Assembly: GCF_022815645.1 (NCBI RefSeq)
Contig: NZ_JALGRO010000002.1
Coordinates: forward strand, 124,001-188,000
DNA: 64,000 bases
Source: Curtobacterium sp. VKM Ac-2922
GTDB taxonomy: Bacteria; Actinomycetota; Actinomycetes; Actinomycetales; Microbacteriaceae
Direction of reading: 5' to 3'
Part shown: in pieces, positions 17,129 through 26,405 of the stretch
Layout of the letters: every line of letters starts with the position of its first letter
Position numbering within the stretch: the stretch's first letter is position 1
Translations under genes and position numbers: made by a program
Notes under the pieces: generated by a model
Told to the model about the DNA's origin: nothing
The model's input: the letters and a program-made list of their open reading frames with translations, nothing else
Database searches by the model: none

Positions 17129-17989
17129 GTGGTGATCGGTGAACCGGAATTCCTGCGGACCCTGCGACTCGAGGACACGGGCGCCGCGACGCGCGAGCGG
17201 GTCTTCACGGGGGTGAACCACTGGTCCCCCAACGGGCGGGTGTTCGGCGGCCAGGTGCTCGCCCAGTGCATCGTCGCCGCGCAGGCCACGATCGAGGACC
17301 GGGCGATCCACTCGATCCACGGCTACTTCCTGCGTCCGGGCGACATCCACACGCCGATCACCTTCGGCGTCGAGCAGATCCACGACGGTCGCTCGTTCGC
17401 GACCCGGCGTGCGCAGGCGTACCAGAACGGCGTGCCGATCTTCTCGATGATCGCGTCGTTCCAGACCGACGATGCGGGTGTCGAGCACCAGGATCCGTTC
17501 CCGGTGGACATGCCCACACCCGAGTCCCTGCCGACCGCCGCGTCGATCCTCGCCTCGATCGACCACCCCGTGGCCCGGGCCTGGGCCGAGCGGGCCATCG
17601 ACCTGCGGCACGTCGACGGGCCGGTCTTCGTGGACGTGCAGGGCGAGCACGTGCCGCACCAGGCCGTGTGGTTCCGGGTCGGGGGTGCGCTGCCGGACGA
17701 CCCTGGACTGCACCGCGCAGTGCTCGCCTACGCCAGCGACCTGTCGATCCTCGAGCCGATCATGCGTCGCCACGGGGTGGCCTGGGGGACGCCCGGCGTC
17801 AAGAGCGCGAGTCTCGACCACGCGATGTGGTGGCACCGCGACGGCCGCGCTGACGAGTGGATCCTGTACACGCAGGAGTCGCCGAGCGCACAGGGCGGCC
17901 GGGGTCTGGCCTTCGGGCGGATGTTCTCGCAGGACGGGCGCCTGCTCGCCAGCGTCGCGCAAGAGGGCATGATGCGCATCCCCCGCTGA
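17129..17989 (+). CDS. tesB: Acyl-CoA thioesterase II
   Basis: 286 residues, the usual TesB length, with two hot-dog domains. The N-terminal domain has RVFGGQVLAQCIVAAQAT and SIHGYFLRPGD; the C-terminal domain has SLDHAMWWHRD, where the catalytic Asp lies, and the family ending GRGLAFGRMFSQDG. It hydrolyses medium- and long-chain acyl-CoA in the cytoplasm. The start is a GTG followed by a second GTG; the first is chosen because TAGACT lies exactly 6 nt upstream. Followed by a tandem-repeat tract. Confidence 0.93.
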   Translation: MVIGEPEFLRTLRLEDTGAATRERVFTGVNHWSPNGRVFGGQVLAQCIVAAQATIEDRAIHSIHGYFLRPGDIHTPITFGVEQIHDGRSFATRRAQAYQNGVPIFSMIASFQTDDAGVEHQDPFPVDMPTPESLPTAASILASIDHPVARAWAERAIDLRHVDGPVFVDVQGEHVPHQAVWFRVGGALPDDPGLHRAVLAYASDLSILEPIMRRHGVAWGTPGVKSASLDHAMWWHRDGRADEWILYTQESPSAQGGRGLAFGRMFSQDGRLLASVAQEGMMRIPR

Positions 17990-18015
17990 CCCCGGGGGCC
18001 ACCCGCGCGTGCGCT

Positions 18016-18099
18016 GGTCAGCGTGTGACGGTCAGCGTGTGACGGTCCGCGTGAGCCGGTCCGCGTGAGCCGGTCAGCGTGTGCCGGTCCGCGTGTGCT
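18016..18099. repeat. Six 14-bp tandem repeats between tesB and a thioesterase gene
   Basis: Six consecutive 14-bp units with two alternating variants (GGTCAGCGTGTGAC and GGTCCGCGTGAGCC) fill the gap between two convergent genes. A seventh degenerate unit may follow. Copy number probably varies between strains. Confidence 0.85.
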
Positions 18100-18101
18100 T
18101 G

Positions 18102-18584
18102 TCAGGGTCGGGAGAACACGACCGCCGGCTCGATGTACGGCTGGCACGCCGCACGCTCGACCTCGGTCAGACGCCGCGGACGGTTCGTCGCCGCGTCCAC
18201 CATCACCAGCGTCGTGGTCGCCCGCGTGTAGAGCTCGGCCGGTTCGTGCCCGACCGGCGACCACACCTCGTACGAGATCTCGAGGCTCGCGCCCCCGACG
18301 TGCCCGATCCAGAGCTGGATGTCGAGCGGTCGGCGGAAGTACGGCGTCGAGGCGAGGTACTCCAGGCGCTGCGCAGCGATGACCGTCATCGTCCCCGATC
18401 CGGGCCGCCCGTCGATGATGGGTTCCGGGGCGGAGCCCGACGCGTCGACCTCGTCGGGATCCGGTGCCCAGAACGCCAGCACGCGCGCTTCTTCGAGCAG
18501 CCGGAGCATCGCCGAGTTGTTGACGTGCCCGTAGGCGTCGATGTCACTCCAGCGGATGCGGACCGGCGTGTGCAGCCTGGCCAC
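18102..18584 (-). CDS. Hot-dog (4HBT) acyl-CoA thioesterase
   Basis: 160 residues from a GTG at 18584. The 4-hydroxybenzoyl-CoA thioesterase signature is RWSDIDAYGHVNNSAMLRLLEEAR, with the catalytic Asp and the conserved GHVNN. An insert PDPDEVDASGSAPEPI is longer than usual. The enzyme should release a free acid from an acyl-CoA. The gene starts 5 bp after the EttA stop and is probably translated by the same ribosomes. It faces tesB, another thioesterase, across the 14-bp repeat tract. Confidence 0.87.
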   Translation of the reverse strand: MARLHTPVRIRWSDIDAYGHVNNSAMLRLLEEARVLAFWAPDPDEVDASGSAPEPIIDGRPGSGTMTVIAAQRLEYLASTPYFRRPLDIQLWIGHVGGASLEISYEVWSPVGHEPAELYTRATTTLVMVDAATNRPRRLTEVERAACQPYIEPAVVFSRP

Positions 18585-18589
18585 GCGGG

Positions 18590-20275
<1,686 letters not shown>

Positions 20276-20327
20276 ATCGCCCTCAAGTGTAGTGACAGGA
20301 CCGGGGGAACGTGACGGCGCGAGCACG

Positions 20328-20921
20328 TCAGGCAGCTTCGCTGTGGTCCACGCCCGGCGTTGCGAAGGGCACGGGGCCGTCGTCACCCTGCACCTGTTCG
20401 GTCGCGGATGCGGCTGCGCGGGCTTCGGGCAGGTCGTCGTGGTCGACGTCGACACCGCCCGGGAGCGCGTCCTCGGTGTGCTGGCCCGCGAGCTCCTTGA
20501 CCTCACCGGTCTCCGGGTCGACGACGGGTCCGGAGCCGGGTGCCGCCGTGGCTTCGGAGGCGTGCCGCGGCACCTTGATCCAGTTGCTGATGCCCCAGGC
20601 CAGGTCCTGCCCCATCGCCTCGGCGTCGATCTCGACCGAGGTGCCCCCGCGCCCGTCTCGCTCCCACGTGCGGATCCGGACCCGTCCGGTGACCAGGATC
20701 CGGTCGCCCTTCTTGACGGACTTGTGGACGTTCGCGGCGAGGGACCGGAACGCGGTGACGGTGAACCAGTTCGTGGGGCCGTTGGTCCACACGGAGTTCG
20801 CACGGTCCCATCGGCGGGACGGCGACGCGAGACGCATGCTGGTGATGGCGATGCCGGTCTCGGTGACGAGGTGACGGGGTTCGGTCGCGACGATGCCGCA
20901 GACGGTGATGGTGTCGTTCAT
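20328..20921 (-). CDS. ssb: Single-stranded DNA-binding protein, accessory type
   Basis: 197 residues. An N-terminal OB fold (about 1-110) shows TVCGIVATEPRH, WFTVTAFRSLAANVHKSVKKGDRILVTGRVRIRTW, as in bacterial SSBs. The C-terminal tail is long and acidic but ends PGVDHSEAA and lacks the DDDIPF-like tip that recruits repair and replication proteins. This suggests a secondary SSB rather than the essential copy, perhaps used in competence, recombination or stationary phase. It lies alone between hairpin 20934-20972 and ettA. Confidence 0.88.
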   Translation of the reverse strand: MNDTITVCGIVATEPRHLVTETGIAITSMRLASPSRRWDRANSVWTNGPTNWFTVTAFRSLAANVHKSVKKGDRILVTGRVRIRTWERDGRGGTSVEIDAEAMGQDLAWGISNWIKVPRHASEATAAPGSGPVVDPETGEVKELAGQHTEDALPGGVDVDHDDLPEARAAASATEQVQGDDGPVPFATPGVDHSEAA

Positions 20922-20933
20922 GCACCGATCGTC

Positions 20934-20972
20934 ATCGAGCCCCGGACCGCGTGGCGGGCCGGGGCTCGATGT
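20934..20972 (-). terminator. Hairpin terminator between a 70-aa gene and ssb
   Basis: A perfect 13-bp stem (20934-20946 with 20960-20972) with a 13-nt loop. It most probably ends transcription of the minus-strand gene at 21063 before ssb. Confidence 0.65.
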
Positions 20973-21062
20973 GTGTGGTGTGGACCTGATCAGGCGACCT
21001 GTGGAGGACGAGTCCCCCGGGCCTCCCGTCAGGACGGCGCACCGCGCCGCTGGGCGTCGGGA

Positions 21063-21275
21063 TCAGTGCGGGTGGAACTCCGGACGCGCTGCGAGCGGAC
21101 CGAGTGCCTTGTGGACCGCGCCCTTCGCCGTCTCGAGGGACGGGAACCGTCCACCCCGGTCCTGTCGAGCGCCGTAGAGCTCGACCCGGAACCCGTCGGG
21201 CTCACGGTGGATGCTGCCCACCGCGCCCGCCGGTCCGACCGCGACCCAGGTCTGGGTCATCGTGTCGTTCGTCAT
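21063..21275 (-). CDS. Small conserved-type protein of 70 residues
   Basis: The ATG at 21275 has a strong GAGGAGGTGG Shine-Dalgarno on the minus strand about 8 nt upstream. The sequence MTNDTMTQTWVAVGPAG, then GSIHREPDGFRVELYGAR and LETAKGAVHKALGP, looks like a small single-domain beta-beta-alpha protein with a possible lysine/arginine-rich binding face. I do not recognise the family. Its stop is followed by a strong hairpin. It is separated from msrA by 40 bp and could be in the same transcript. Confidence 0.65.
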   Translation of the reverse strand: MTNDTMTQTWVAVGPAGAVGSIHREPDGFRVELYGARQDRGGRFPSLETAKGAVHKALGPLAARPEFHPH

Positions 21276-21315
21276 CGTTCGACCACCTCCTCGTGGTTCC
21301 CGACGCCCGTGTCTG

Positions 21316-21843
21316 CTAGGACGCCAGGATGTACTGACTGTAGGCCTTGCGGACCTTGTTCACCTTCGGCAGCGCGACCGCGAGGCAGTAGCCCTGACCG
21401 GGGTTCTTGGCGAAGAAGTCCTGGTGGTACTCCTCGGCCGGGAAGAACGTCGTGAGCGGCTCGACCGTCGTGACGATGCCGCCGTCCCAGATGTCGGACG
21501 CGCGCTCGATCGCCTTCTCGAACAGCGCACGCTGCTCGTCGTCGGCGGGGAACATCGCGGAGCGGTACTGCGTGCCGACGTCGGCGCCCTGACGGTTCAG
21601 CTGACGCGGGTCGTGGAGCGTGAAGAACACGTCGAGGATGACGTCCGCCGGGATCACCGACTCGTCGAACGTGACGGCGACCGCCTCGGCGTGGCCGGTC
21701 GCACCGGTGCACACCTGCTCGTACGACGGGTGGTCCGTCGACCCCCCGATGTAGCCGGACACCACGTCCTGCACACCCTGGAGCGTGCGGTACACGGCGT
21801 CGAGACACCAGAAACATCCACCTGCGAGCACGAACGTGGTCAT
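21316..21843 (-). CDS. msrA: Peptide-methionine (S)-S-oxide reductase
   Basis: 175 residues. The active-site motif GCFWC is at residues 9-13, and the family segments GYIGGSTDHPSYEQVCTGATGHAEAV and NRQGADVGTQYRS follow. It reduces methionine sulfoxide in proteins using thioredoxin or mycoredoxin. The C-terminal resolving cysteine is seen as GYCLAV. TAGGTT lies 6 nt upstream of the ATG, a leaderless start. Confidence 0.95.
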   Translation of the reverse strand: MTTFVLAGGCFWCLDAVYRTLQGVQDVVSGYIGGSTDHPSYEQVCTGATGHAEAVAVTFDESVIPADVILDVFFTLHDPRQLNRQGADVGTQYRSAMFPADDEQRALFEKAIERASDIWDGGIVTTVEPLTTFFPAEEYHQDFFAKNPGQGYCLAVALPKVNKVRKAYSQYILAS

Positions 21844-21849
21844 GAGCTC

Positions 21850-21855
21850 AACCTA
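21850..21855 (-). promoter_or_regulatory. -10 box TAGGTT for msrA, leaderless start
   Basis: On the minus strand TAGGTT precedes the msrA ATG by exactly 6 nt. Confidence 0.55.
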
Positions 21856-22007
21856 TCTTCCTGGCCCGTGAACGGGCCCGAGTGCGGGATACGTCCTCCA
21901 CAACACACCCAGGGCGTCCACTGTTCCCCAGGTGTCCGGTCCGTGCCGCGCGTGTCGGGGGTCCTCCGTACCGTCGTCACCACCACGACACACCGGAGGC
22001 ACCACGG

Positions 22008-22274
22008 ATGCACACCACCATCGAACCCCAGCTCCGCATCCGCACGGCACCGCCGGTTGCACGGCTCCGTGGCGACCTGCGCGTCCTCGACGTCCGTGAC
22101 GACCTGTCGCGGGTCACCCGCGCCAACGGCGAGATCGTCGGCTACGTCGACCGTGTCGACGTCGCCGGGGACACCGCGTTCCGGGCGCGGCGGTACGTCG
22201 CCGCCGAACGCCGGTTCGTCGACCTGCCCACGGTGTGGTCGGCGGACGACGCCGTGGACTGCCTGCGCTGGTGA
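22008..22274 (+). CDS. Small unknown protein, 88 aa
   Basis: The ATG at 22008 follows GGAGG at 21994-21998; upstream in-frame starts lack this. The product contains PVARLRGDLRVLDVRDDLSRVTRANGEIVGYVDRVD and a final segment ERRFVDLPTVWSADDAVDCLRW, which looks like a compact beta-rich domain ending in a helix. It may be a small DNA- or ligand-binding protein, but no motif proves this. Divergent from msrA, with both promoters in the 164-bp gap. Confidence 0.6.
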   Translation: MHTTIEPQLRIRTAPPVARLRGDLRVLDVRDDLSRVTRANGEIVGYVDRVDVAGDTAFRARRYVAAERRFVDLPTVWSADDAVDCLRW

Positions 22275-22413
22275 CGGTGCGCTGATGCCACGGCGTCGAC
22301 GACACGGTGACGACGCGACCACAGCCGATCGGATGATGTACCACATCGGAACGACATCCTTCCGGTTGTGGGGAACGCCGCTCGTCCTCCCCCGGAACTG
22401 ACGATCTCGTGGA

Positions 22414-22419
22414 TATGGT
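22414..22419 (+). promoter_or_regulatory. -10 box TATGGT, leaderless start
   Basis: TATGGT precedes the ATG at 22426 by exactly 6 nt. Confidence 0.55.
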
Positions 22420-22425
22420 GCGCGC

Positions 22426-23628
22426 ATGGACTGGTGGAACGACTTCAGCGACTGGACCTCGTCGGACACGGGCTGGCGAGTGATCTCCGGCGCCCTGATC
22501 CCCTTCGTGGCGATCGTCGTCGCCGGCATCGTCGCGGCCCTCATCGGCCGCGGTGCCACCAAGCGCGTGGTCGCGCTGCAGGAGCGCGAAGCCAAGAACA
22601 ACGCCGTCGCGGCGATCATCACCGCGGCGCGCAAGGCAGCGACCTGGGGTGTCCTCGGTCATGACGAGCGGGCGTACACGGACCACCTGGCCGAGGACGC
22701 CGACATCCGGCTGCGGCTGCTGCCCGTCTCCGGAGCGCCGCTCGCGGCCAACTGGGCGCAGCACGAGATCGCGGACATCAAGAAGAACTCCTCGACCTTC
22801 AGCTTCCAGGCGGAGCAGTCCGTCTCGGAGTTCCGTGACCGGATGCTCGAGTGGCAGTCCCGCCCGAACCGCGCGCGCAAGCTGTTCAAGAGCGACCTGG
22901 AGCGCTGGAAGTTCGAGACGCCCGACCCCGATGCCGACCTGATCCGCCGCCAGCAGGACTGGAGCGCGGACCAGTCCGACGCCAAGCGCCCGGCGGCACC
23001 CGCAGCTGCGCCGGCGCCCACACCGACCACGACGTCGCTGCGGCCCGCACCGGTCCGCAACGGAGGCCCGACCGCCTCCGCCTCGCCGGCTGCGGCAGGA
23101 GCGCCCGCCGCCACCGCCGTGCTCACCCCGAGCAGTCCGGCCGGGGCCGAGCACCGTGACCAGAACGCCACGACGCCGATCTCGGACGACGGCGCCGCTG
23201 TCGACCAGGGGCTGACCCGTCCCTACGCCCAGGGGGTCACGCGCCCCTACGGTGACGACCAGGTCGCTCCCGTCCGTCCCGCCCTCGGCACGCCCGGGTC
23301 GTCTGCGCGCTCCACCAGTGCGCCGGACGCCACGTCGAACGACGACCATGACAACGCCGACGTGGTCGACGACGTGCCCCGATCCGACGCTGCTCGGCCC
23401 GACGCTGCTCGGCCCGACGCTGCTCGGCCCGACCTTTCGCGGTCGGACGTTCCTCGGTCCGACGTTCCGGCGCGGTCCGACGTTGCGGACCGGACCGACT
23501 CGTCTGACTCTGGGCCCGCCGACGAAGCTCCGGCGCAGGCCGCGGACGAGAACGACTCCGCCGAAGCGACCTACACCCGGCCGATCAGTGCGAACGAGCT
23601 CCGCCGCCGCACCGACGACGACGAGTAG
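22426..23628 (+). CDS. Membrane-anchored protein with repetitive Asp/Arg/Pro tail
   Basis: 400 residues. One transmembrane helix near residues 20-42 (GALIPFVAIVVAGIVAALI) is followed by a basic stretch and a helical, charged domain (about 45-180) with coiled-coil character. From about residue 185 the protein is low-complexity: Ala/Pro/Thr-rich, then two LTRPYAQG/VTRPYGDD motifs, then tandem five-residue repeats of the type DAARP/DVPRS. The C terminus is acidic. No enzyme motif is visible. It may be a scaffold at the inner membrane face. A -10 box 6 nt before the ATG fixes the start. Confidence 0.75.
   Translation: MDWWNDFSDWTSSDTGWRVISGALIPFVAIVVAGIVAALIGRGATKRVVALQEREAKNNAVAAIITAARKAATWGVLGHDERAYTDHLAEDADIRLRLLPVSGAPLAANWAQHEIADIKKNSSTFSFQAEQSVSEFRDRMLEWQSRPNRARKLFKSDLERWKFETPDPDADLIRRQQDWSADQSDAKRPAAPAAAPAPTPTTTSLRPAPVRNGGPTASASPAAAGAPAATAVLTPSSPAGAEHRDQNATTPISDDGAAVDQGLTRPYAQGVTRPYGDDQVAPVRPALGTPGSSARSTSAPDATSNDDHDNADVVDDVPRSDAARPDAARPDAARPDLSRSDVPRSDVPARSDVADRTDSSDSGPADEAPAQAADENDSAEATYTRPISANELRRRTDDDE
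23386..23460 (+). repeat. 15-bp in-frame tandem repeats inside the 400-aa gene
   Basis: Three exact 15-bp copies (23386-23400, 23401-23415, 23416-23430) are followed by two diverged ones; further degenerate copies reach about 23490. The unit length keeps the frame, encoding DAARP-type pentapeptides. Confidence 0.8.
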
Positions 23629-23646
23629 CGCTCCGCCACCCCGTCA

Positions 23647-23680
23647 CGAAGGCCGCCACCCGATCGGGTGGCGGCCTTCG
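23647..23680. terminator. Bidirectional hairpin terminator
   Basis: A perfect 15-bp stem with loop GATC lies between the plus-strand 400-aa gene and the minus-strand tRNA-Arg, so it can terminate both. Confidence 0.8.
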
Positions 23681-23690
23681 TCGTCCTGGG

Positions 23691-23763
23691 TGCCCCCGGC
23701 AGGAATCGAACCCGCGGCACGGTGGGTAGAAACCACCTGCTCTATCCACTGAGCTACGGGGGC
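23691..23763 (-). tRNA. tRNA-Arg (anticodon TCT)
   Basis: A full cloverleaf is readable on the minus strand: acceptor GCCCCCG paired with CGGGGGC, D-arm GCTC/GAGC, anticodon stem GGTGG/CCACC around loop TTTCTAC (anticodon TCT), T-arm with TTCGATT, discriminator A. No CCA is encoded. TCT decodes the AGA/AGG codons, which are rare at this G+C content. Confidence 0.95.
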
Positions 23764-23777
23764 GGACGCCGACGATT

Positions 23778-24344
23778 CTATTCCGCGGCGCCGGACGGGC
23801 GCAGGCGCGCGATGAACGTGTCGATCTCGGCCTGCGACCGCAGCCGCACGACCCGCAGGTGCGGTGCATCCCGCTCCACCGCCGGCACCATGGCGCGCAT
23901 CTTCCTGCGGGTGCGGATCCCCCAGCGGATGATGTGGTCGCGGTTGGTGAAGAAGGTCCAGAACGGCGGCTCGACGTTGCCGTTCCAGAGTGCGATCCGC
24001 CCGAGGCGACGCCGCACGGTCCGACGCACCAGACGCCACATCGCGATCGGGATCGGCAGGTCCAGCCAGACCAGGGTGTCCGCCCGCTCCGTCAGCAGTG
24101 CGCGGACCTGGTTGTACTGCCACTCGGTCACCCACTGTGGTTCGGCGGTGTAGGCCGCGACGTCGTCCTCGAATGATGCTCGAGGCTCCCATCCCGGACC
24201 GTGGAACAACCCGTCGATCTCGGTGTGCGGGATGCCGAGCGCGTCGCCGATGCGGCCGGCGGTGGTGGTCTTGCCGACGCCCGTCGTCCCGGCCACGAGC
24301 ACGCGTCGCGGCGGCGGGTGGAGGGCGTCGAGCGGTCCGAGCAT
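23778..24344 (-). CDS. P-loop kinase-like protein
   Basis: 188 residues. Walker A is GTTGVGKTTTAGRIGDALG near residue 20, followed by TEIDGLFHGPGW, the pattern of the adenylate/shikimate/toxin-kinase-like small P-loop proteins annotated 'AAA family ATPase'. VWLDLPIPIAMWRLVRRTVRR resembles the lid region, with many arginines for phosphate binding. It probably phosphorylates a small molecule, but the substrate is unknown. TAGGGT lies 6 nt before the ATG. Confidence 0.8.
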   Translation of the reverse strand: MLGPLDALHPPPRRVLVAGTTGVGKTTTAGRIGDALGIPHTEIDGLFHGPGWEPRASFEDDVAAYTAEPQWVTEWQYNQVRALLTERADTLVWLDLPIPIAMWRLVRRTVRRRLGRIALWNGNVEPPFWTFFTNRDHIIRWGIRTRRKMRAMVPAVERDAPHLRVVRLRSQAEIDTFIARLRPSGAAE

Positions 24345-24350
24345 CCCTCG

Positions 24351-24356
24351 ACCCTA
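24351..24356 (-). promoter_or_regulatory. -10 box TAGGGT for the P-loop kinase gene
   Basis: On the minus strand TAGGGT precedes the ATG at 24344 by exactly 6 nt. Confidence 0.5.
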
Positions 24357-24397
24357 CCGAGCGCCCGTCTGGCAACCGCGCCCGCCCGCACCTTCCC

Positions 24398-24456
24398 GCG
24401 AGCGGGCGGAAACACCGGGTCCACGTGACCCGCCACCCCGGTATCTCGCCCGCTCA
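24398..24456. repeat. Palindromic element, copy 1
   Basis: Ends GCGAGCGGGCGGAAA and TCTCGCCCGCTCAC are inverted complements. Centre CACCGGGTC...CACCCCGGT is also partly paired. The preceding 13 bases CCGCACCTTCCC are shared with copy 2. Confidence 0.75.
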
Positions 24457-24512
24457 CGTCGAGAGCCGCCCGCCCCGCACCCCGCGCCCGCCCGCCCGCC
24501 CCGCACCTTCCC

Positions 24513-24572
24513 GCGAGCGGGCGGAAACGCCGGGTCGACGTGAACCGCCACCCCGGTATCTCGCCCGCTCGC
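24513..24572. repeat. Palindromic element, copy 2
   Basis: Differs from copy 1 at only a few bases over about 70 bp including the left flank, so the pair arose by a recent 115-bp-period duplication. Ends GCGAGCGGGCGGAAA and TCTCGCCCGCTCGC. Confidence 0.8.
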
Positions 24573-24705
24573 GCCCCGCGCCGCCCGCCCCGCGCCCCGC
24601 GCCGCCCGCCCGCACTGCGCCCGCGCCCCCACACGCGACCGCGCCCGCCAGCCGGCGTTCGGGCGCTGCTTCCCCGCCGTTCCCCTGCCGGTCACGCGCC
24701 CTGCC

Positions 24706-24711
24706 TAGCGT
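24706..24711 (+). promoter_or_regulatory. -10 box TAGCGT for neuA, leaderless start
   Basis: TAGCGT precedes the neuA ATG at 24719 by 7 nt. Confidence 0.5.
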
Positions 24712-24718
24712 CCAGGAC

Positions 24719-25459
24719 ATGAGCAACCTGCGCGTCGTGGCGGTCGTCCCGGCGCGTGCCGGCTCCAAGGGCATCCCGGGCAAGAACCTGCGCCCGGTCG
24801 CGGGCCGTTCCCTGGTCCGCCGCGCGGTCGAGTCGGCCCGGGCAGCACGACTGGTCGACGGTGTCGTGGTGTCCACGGACGGTGACGCCATCGCCGCCGA
24901 GGCCATCGCGGCCGGTGCCCGGGTCGTTCGCCGTCCCGCCGACCTGGCCGGGGACCAGGCGAGTTCGGAGTCGGCGCTCCTGCACGTCCTCGACGAGCTG
25001 CACGCGGACGGGCTCGATCCCGAGGTGCTGCTCTTCGTGCAGGCGACCTCGCCGTTCATCGACCCGTCGGACCTCGACGACGCCGTGGCCCGCGTGCTGG
25101 GCGGTTCGGCGGACGCCGTGTTCGCCGCGGCCCCGTCGCACGCGTTCCTGTGGCGCGTCGATGCAGCCGGGCACGCGGTCGCGGTGAACCACGATGCCGC
25201 GACCCGTCCGCGCCGTCAGGACCGTGAGCCCGAGTACCGCGAGACCGGGGCCTTCTACGCGCTGCGCGTCGAGGGGTTCCGCCGCCACCGGCACCGTTTC
25301 TTCGGCCGGGTGGAGCTGTCACCGGTGGACCCGCGCGGCGCGATCGACATCGACGAGCCCGCGGACCTGGCCCTCGCGGCGGCGCTCGCCCCGCAGCTCG
25401 ACACCCGTCCGCACGATCCCCAACGGTGGCCGCTGGCCACGACGAACGGAGCACCATGA
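24719..25459 (+). CDS. neuA: CMP-nonulosonate (N-acylneuraminate) cytidylyltransferase
   Basis: 246 residues. The signature VVPARAGSKGIPGKNLRPV binds CTP; QATSPFIDPSDLDDAV and ETGAFYALR are also family motifs, and the C-terminal DIDEPADL supplies metal-binding Asp. It activates a sialic, legionaminic or pseudaminic-type sugar as the CMP derivative for transfer to a surface polymer. Its stop overlaps the neuB ATG (ATGA). No epimerase or aminotransferase for precursor synthesis is in this window. Confidence 0.9.
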   Translation: MSNLRVVAVVPARAGSKGIPGKNLRPVAGRSLVRRAVESARAARLVDGVVVSTDGDAIAAEAIAAGARVVRRPADLAGDQASSESALLHVLDELHADGLDPEVLLFVQATSPFIDPSDLDDAVARVLGGSADAVFAAAPSHAFLWRVDAAGHAVAVNHDAATRPRRQDREPEYRETGAFYALRVEGFRRHRHRFFGRVELSPVDPRGAIDIDEPADLALAAALAPQLDTRPHDPQRWPLATTNGAP

Positions 25460-26328
25460 CCGTCAGCATCGGTACGTCGACCATCGGCGCGGGACACCCC
25501 GCCTACCTGATCGGCGAGATCGGCCTGAACCACAACGGTGACGTCGACATCGCCAAGCGCCTGATCGACGTGGCGGCCGATGCCGGTCTGCAGGCGGTCA
25601 AGTTCCAGAAGCGGACGCCGGCGATCTCGACGCCCGAGCACATGAAGCACACCCCGCGCAGCACGCCGTGGGGCGAGATGACCTACCTGGAGTACCGCTA
25701 CCGCGTCGAGTTCGACCGCGAGCAGTACATCGAGATCGGCGACCACGCGACCCTGCGGGGCCTGGACTGGTTCGCGTCGCCGTGGGACGAGCCGAGCGTG
25801 GACTTCCTCGAGTCGCTCAACGTCGTCGCGTACAAGATCGCGTCGGCATCGGTGACGGACCTCGGCCTGCTGGCGGCGGTCCGGGCGACGGGCAAGCCGG
25901 TGATCCTGTCGACGGGGATGTCGACGCTCGAGCAGATCGACCGCGCGGTCGCCGCCCTGGGCACGGAGCGGCTGGTGCTCATGCACGCGACGTCGACGTA
26001 CCCGCTGCCCGCGCACGAGGCGAACCTGCGCATGATCGACACCCTCGCCCAGCGGTACGCGGGTGTGCCCGTCGGGTACTCCGGCCACGAGCCGGGACTG
26101 CAGATCTCGATCGCCGCGGTGGCCCTCGGCGCGACCGCCGTCGAGCGGCACATCACGCTGGACCGCACGATGTGGGGCTCCGACCACGCCGCGTCGCTCG
26201 AGCCGCACGGACTCGCCACGCTCGCCCGCGACGTCCGGATCATCGAGAGCGCGCTCGGCGACGGCGTCAAGCGGGTCATGCCCGGCGAGCTCGCCCCGCT
26301 CGCGAAGCTGCGGCGCATCGACGCGTGA
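25456..26328 (+). CDS. neuB: Nonulosonic acid synthase (NeuB/SpsE family)
   Basis: 290 residues. The TIM-barrel motif LIGEIGLNHNGDVDIAKRLID opens the protein; AVKFQKRTP, KIASASVTDLGLL, ILSTGMSTLEQI and GYSGHEPGLQ are NeuB signatures, and RHITLDRTMWGSDHAASLEP is the C-terminal catalytic block. It condenses phosphoenolpyruvate with a hexosamine. The C-terminal antifreeze-like SAF domain of full NeuB proteins (about 340 aa) is absent, as in shorter SpsE-type versions. Overlaps both neighbours by 4 bp. Confidence 0.88.
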   Translation: MTVSIGTSTIGAGHPAYLIGEIGLNHNGDVDIAKRLIDVAADAGLQAVKFQKRTPAISTPEHMKHTPRSTPWGEMTYLEYRYRVEFDREQYIEIGDHATLRGLDWFASPWDEPSVDFLESLNVVAYKIASASVTDLGLLAAVRATGKPVILSTGMSTLEQIDRAVAALGTERLVLMHATSTYPLPAHEANLRMIDTLAQRYAGVPVGYSGHEPGLQISIAAVALGATAVERHITLDRTMWGSDHAASLEPHGLATLARDVRIIESALGDGVKRVMPGELAPLAKLRRIDA

Positions 26329-26405
26329 GCGACGGACCGAGCCACAGCCGCGTGAGCGACGGACCGAGCCTCAGCCGCGTGAGCGACGGACCGAGCCACA
26401 GCCGC
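26325..26405 (+). repeat. Three 27-bp tandem repeats, each with a GTG start
   Basis: Copies at 26325-26351, 26352-26378 and 26379-26405 encode VSDGPSHSR or VSDGPSLSR. Each begins with an in-frame GTG, so any of the three could start translation of the following gene. Confidence 0.85.

Larger units (their letters stand above)
24345..24718. other. Non-coding stretch with two palindromic elements
   Basis: This 374-bp interval between divergent genes contains the promoters of both, two near-identical copies of the 60-bp palindromic element with shared left flank, and very C-rich simple sequence (CCCGCCCG runs) from about 24575 to 24640. I see no gene in it. Confidence 0.7.

Noticed and set aside
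23691..23763. Possible phage attachment site at tRNA-Arg
   Set aside because: No integrase gene and no duplicated tRNA 3' end were found nearby.
24398..24572. A CRISPR array (repeats about 60 bp, two copies near 24400 and 24513)
   Set aside because: Copies are palindromes with variable centres and unequal spacing, scattered over 30 kb; there are no uniform spacers or cas genes.
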